From NCBI GenBank assembly GCA_002389675.1, contig DGQF01000028.1, positions 1 through 64,000 on the forward strand: a stretch of 64,000 bases of DNA. Reading direction: 5' to 3'. Source of the DNA: Gammaproteobacteria bacterium UBA4421. GTDB taxonomy: Bacteria; Pseudomonadota; Gammaproteobacteria; Pseudomonadales; Azotimanducaceae. This document shows positions 63,295 through 64,000 of this stretch, in pieces. Numbering within the stretch: the first letter of the stretch is position 1; each line of letters starts with the position of its first letter. The notes beneath the pieces were generated by a model, which was not told where the DNA came from, ran no database searches, and saw nothing but the letters and a program-made list of their open reading frames with translations. The position numbers and the translations under genes are program-made.

Positions 63295-64000
63295 CTATGC
63301 TTCATGAGTGATTGAAATTAATTGCGTTTTGGCGGCTTTGCCGGGAACCTCGCGCACCATTTTGGGGAGTAGGTAGCCAGGTAAGCTCGCCTGCATGTCT
63401 TGGTAAATTTCGGTGGCTTGGCGGTCGGCCACAAAAAAATGATGCGTGCCGGCCACCTTGTCAGGCATATGTAAATAATAGGGTAGGACGCCTTGGTCAA
63501 ATAATTTTTCTGCCAAAGTGCATTGAACACTCGCGTGATCGTTCACCCCTTTGAGCAGCACTGATTGGTTGAGCAGAGTGACCCCGGCCGCTTTGAGTAC
63601 ATTAAATGCTCTATGGGTGTTGGCGTCGAGCTCGTTGGCATGATTCGCGTGCACCACCATGATGGTGGGTAGGTGGCTGTTCTTGAATGTTGCCAACAAC
63701 TCGGTGGTCATGCGTTGTGGCAGTACAATAGGTAGTCGTGAATGGATGCGGATTCGTTTGAGATGGCCCACGACTGCAAGTTGTCCATAGAGCTTAGCTA
63801 GGGCGGCATCGCTTAACAGCATCGGGTCGCCCCCTGAGAGAATAATCTCCGTCAGCGTTGTGTCTTTGATTATGGCCTCTATGACGTCTTTAGCGACTGC
63901 GGGGCGGTGCTGGTCGTAAGGGAAATGTCGGCGGAAGCAGTATCGGCAATTAATTGCGCAGGCTGGGGTGGTTACCAGTAGCGCGCGATGTGCATATTTT
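63295..64000 (-). CDS. epmB: EF-P beta-lysylation protein EpmB (lysine 2,3-aminomutase family), 5' end outside window
   Basis: About 234 C-terminal residues of a radical SAM enzyme are present, read from 63999. The [4Fe-4S] motif CAINCRYC is followed by FRRHFPYDQ. SGGDP (SAM contact), RIRIHSRLPIVLPQR, TLLNQSVLLKGVND and PYYLHMPDKVAGTHHF match EpmB closely. It makes (R)-beta-lysine, which EpmA attaches to elongation factor P. It ends shortly after GYLLPKMVRE, as EpmB does, without the longer C-terminal extension of clostridial KamA. epmA and efp are not in the window. Confidence 0.93.
   Translation of the reverse strand, partial: KYAHRALLVTTPACAINCRYCFRRHFPYDQHRPAVAKDVIEAIIKDTTLTEIILSGGDPMLLSDAALAKLYGQLAVVGHLKRIRIHSRLPIVLPQRMTTELLATFKNSHLPTIMVVHANHANELDANTHRAFNVLKAAGVTLLNQSVLLKGVNDHASVQCTLAEKLFDQGVLPYYLHMPDKVAGTHHFFVADRQATEIYQDMQASLPGYLLPKMVREVPGKAAKTQLISITHEA

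Noticed and set aside
1-64000. CRISPR arrays, tRNA or rRNA genes, insertion sequences, integrases, toxin-antitoxin or defence genes
   Set aside because: None was found: nearly all sequence is occupied by conserved core genes and the gaps are too short.

Overview
The window is chromosomal core sequence from a gammaproteobacterium, probably a relative of the Pseudomonadales/Cellvibrionales. The evidence is gene content and order. Blocks that I recall from Pseudomonas recur here: rpiA/ilvA, ygfA-6S RNA-zapA, ygfB-pepP-ubiH-gcv, rppH-ptsP with lgt-thyA, argA/argE with an orphan secretion ATPase, the waaF-waaC-waaG-waaP lipopolysaccharide (LPS) core cluster, and tolC-yqiB-cpdA-parE-parC-serB-fimX. 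Coding density is very high. Neighbouring genes often share ATGA or TGATG junctions, and three convergent pairs overlap at their 3' ends. I see no rRNA or tRNA gene, insertion sequence, prophage, CRISPR array or integron.

Layout. 1-5.1 kb: end of pgk, class II fba, an FAD-linked 2-hydroxyacid dehydrogenase, rpiA and ilvA. 5.1-7.1 kb (minus): TIGR02449 coiled-coil protein, zapA, 6S RNA, 5-formyl-THF cyclo-ligase and peptide deformylase. 7.2-14.8 kb (plus): ygfB, pepP, one ubiquinone hydroxylase, then a complete glycine cleavage system with a split P-protein (gcvT, gcvH, gcvPA, gcvPB). 14.8-22 kb: a DUF255 thioredoxin-like protein, rppH-ptsP, and lgt-thyA-folA. 22-28.3 kb (plus): NRDE/TANGO2 protein, secreted S9 peptidase, AcoX-like kinase, fabV and hemE. 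28.3-34 kb (minus): a small zinc-ribbon-like protein, a PPOX-fold flavoprotein, ybaK, a small membrane protein, ilvD, argA and argE.

34.2-49.8 kb is mostly envelope biogenesis: an orphan PilB/GspE ATPase, then waaF, waaC, a double-length WaaG, waaP, a tandem kinase-like protein, a 33-codon coupling ORF and a glycosyltransferase. lpxL (minus), hldE and waaA complete Kdo2-lipid A and heptose core synthesis; an aldo/keto reductase and an FAD oxidoreductase sit between hldE and waaA. 49.8-59.4 kb: tolC, yqiB-like gene, cpdA, parE, parC, an AhpA/YtjB-like membrane protein and serB. 59.4-64 kb (minus): epmB (cut by the window end), an uncharacterised 557-residue protein and a FimX-like protein with degenerate GGDEF and EAL domains.

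No wholly new defence or mobile system is visible. The most unusual items are the tandem-duplicated WaaG in one polypeptide, the 33-codon ORF whose start and stop overlap both neighbours, the DUF255 protein that lacks its CxxC motif, and the FimX-like receptor next to an uncharacterised large partner.
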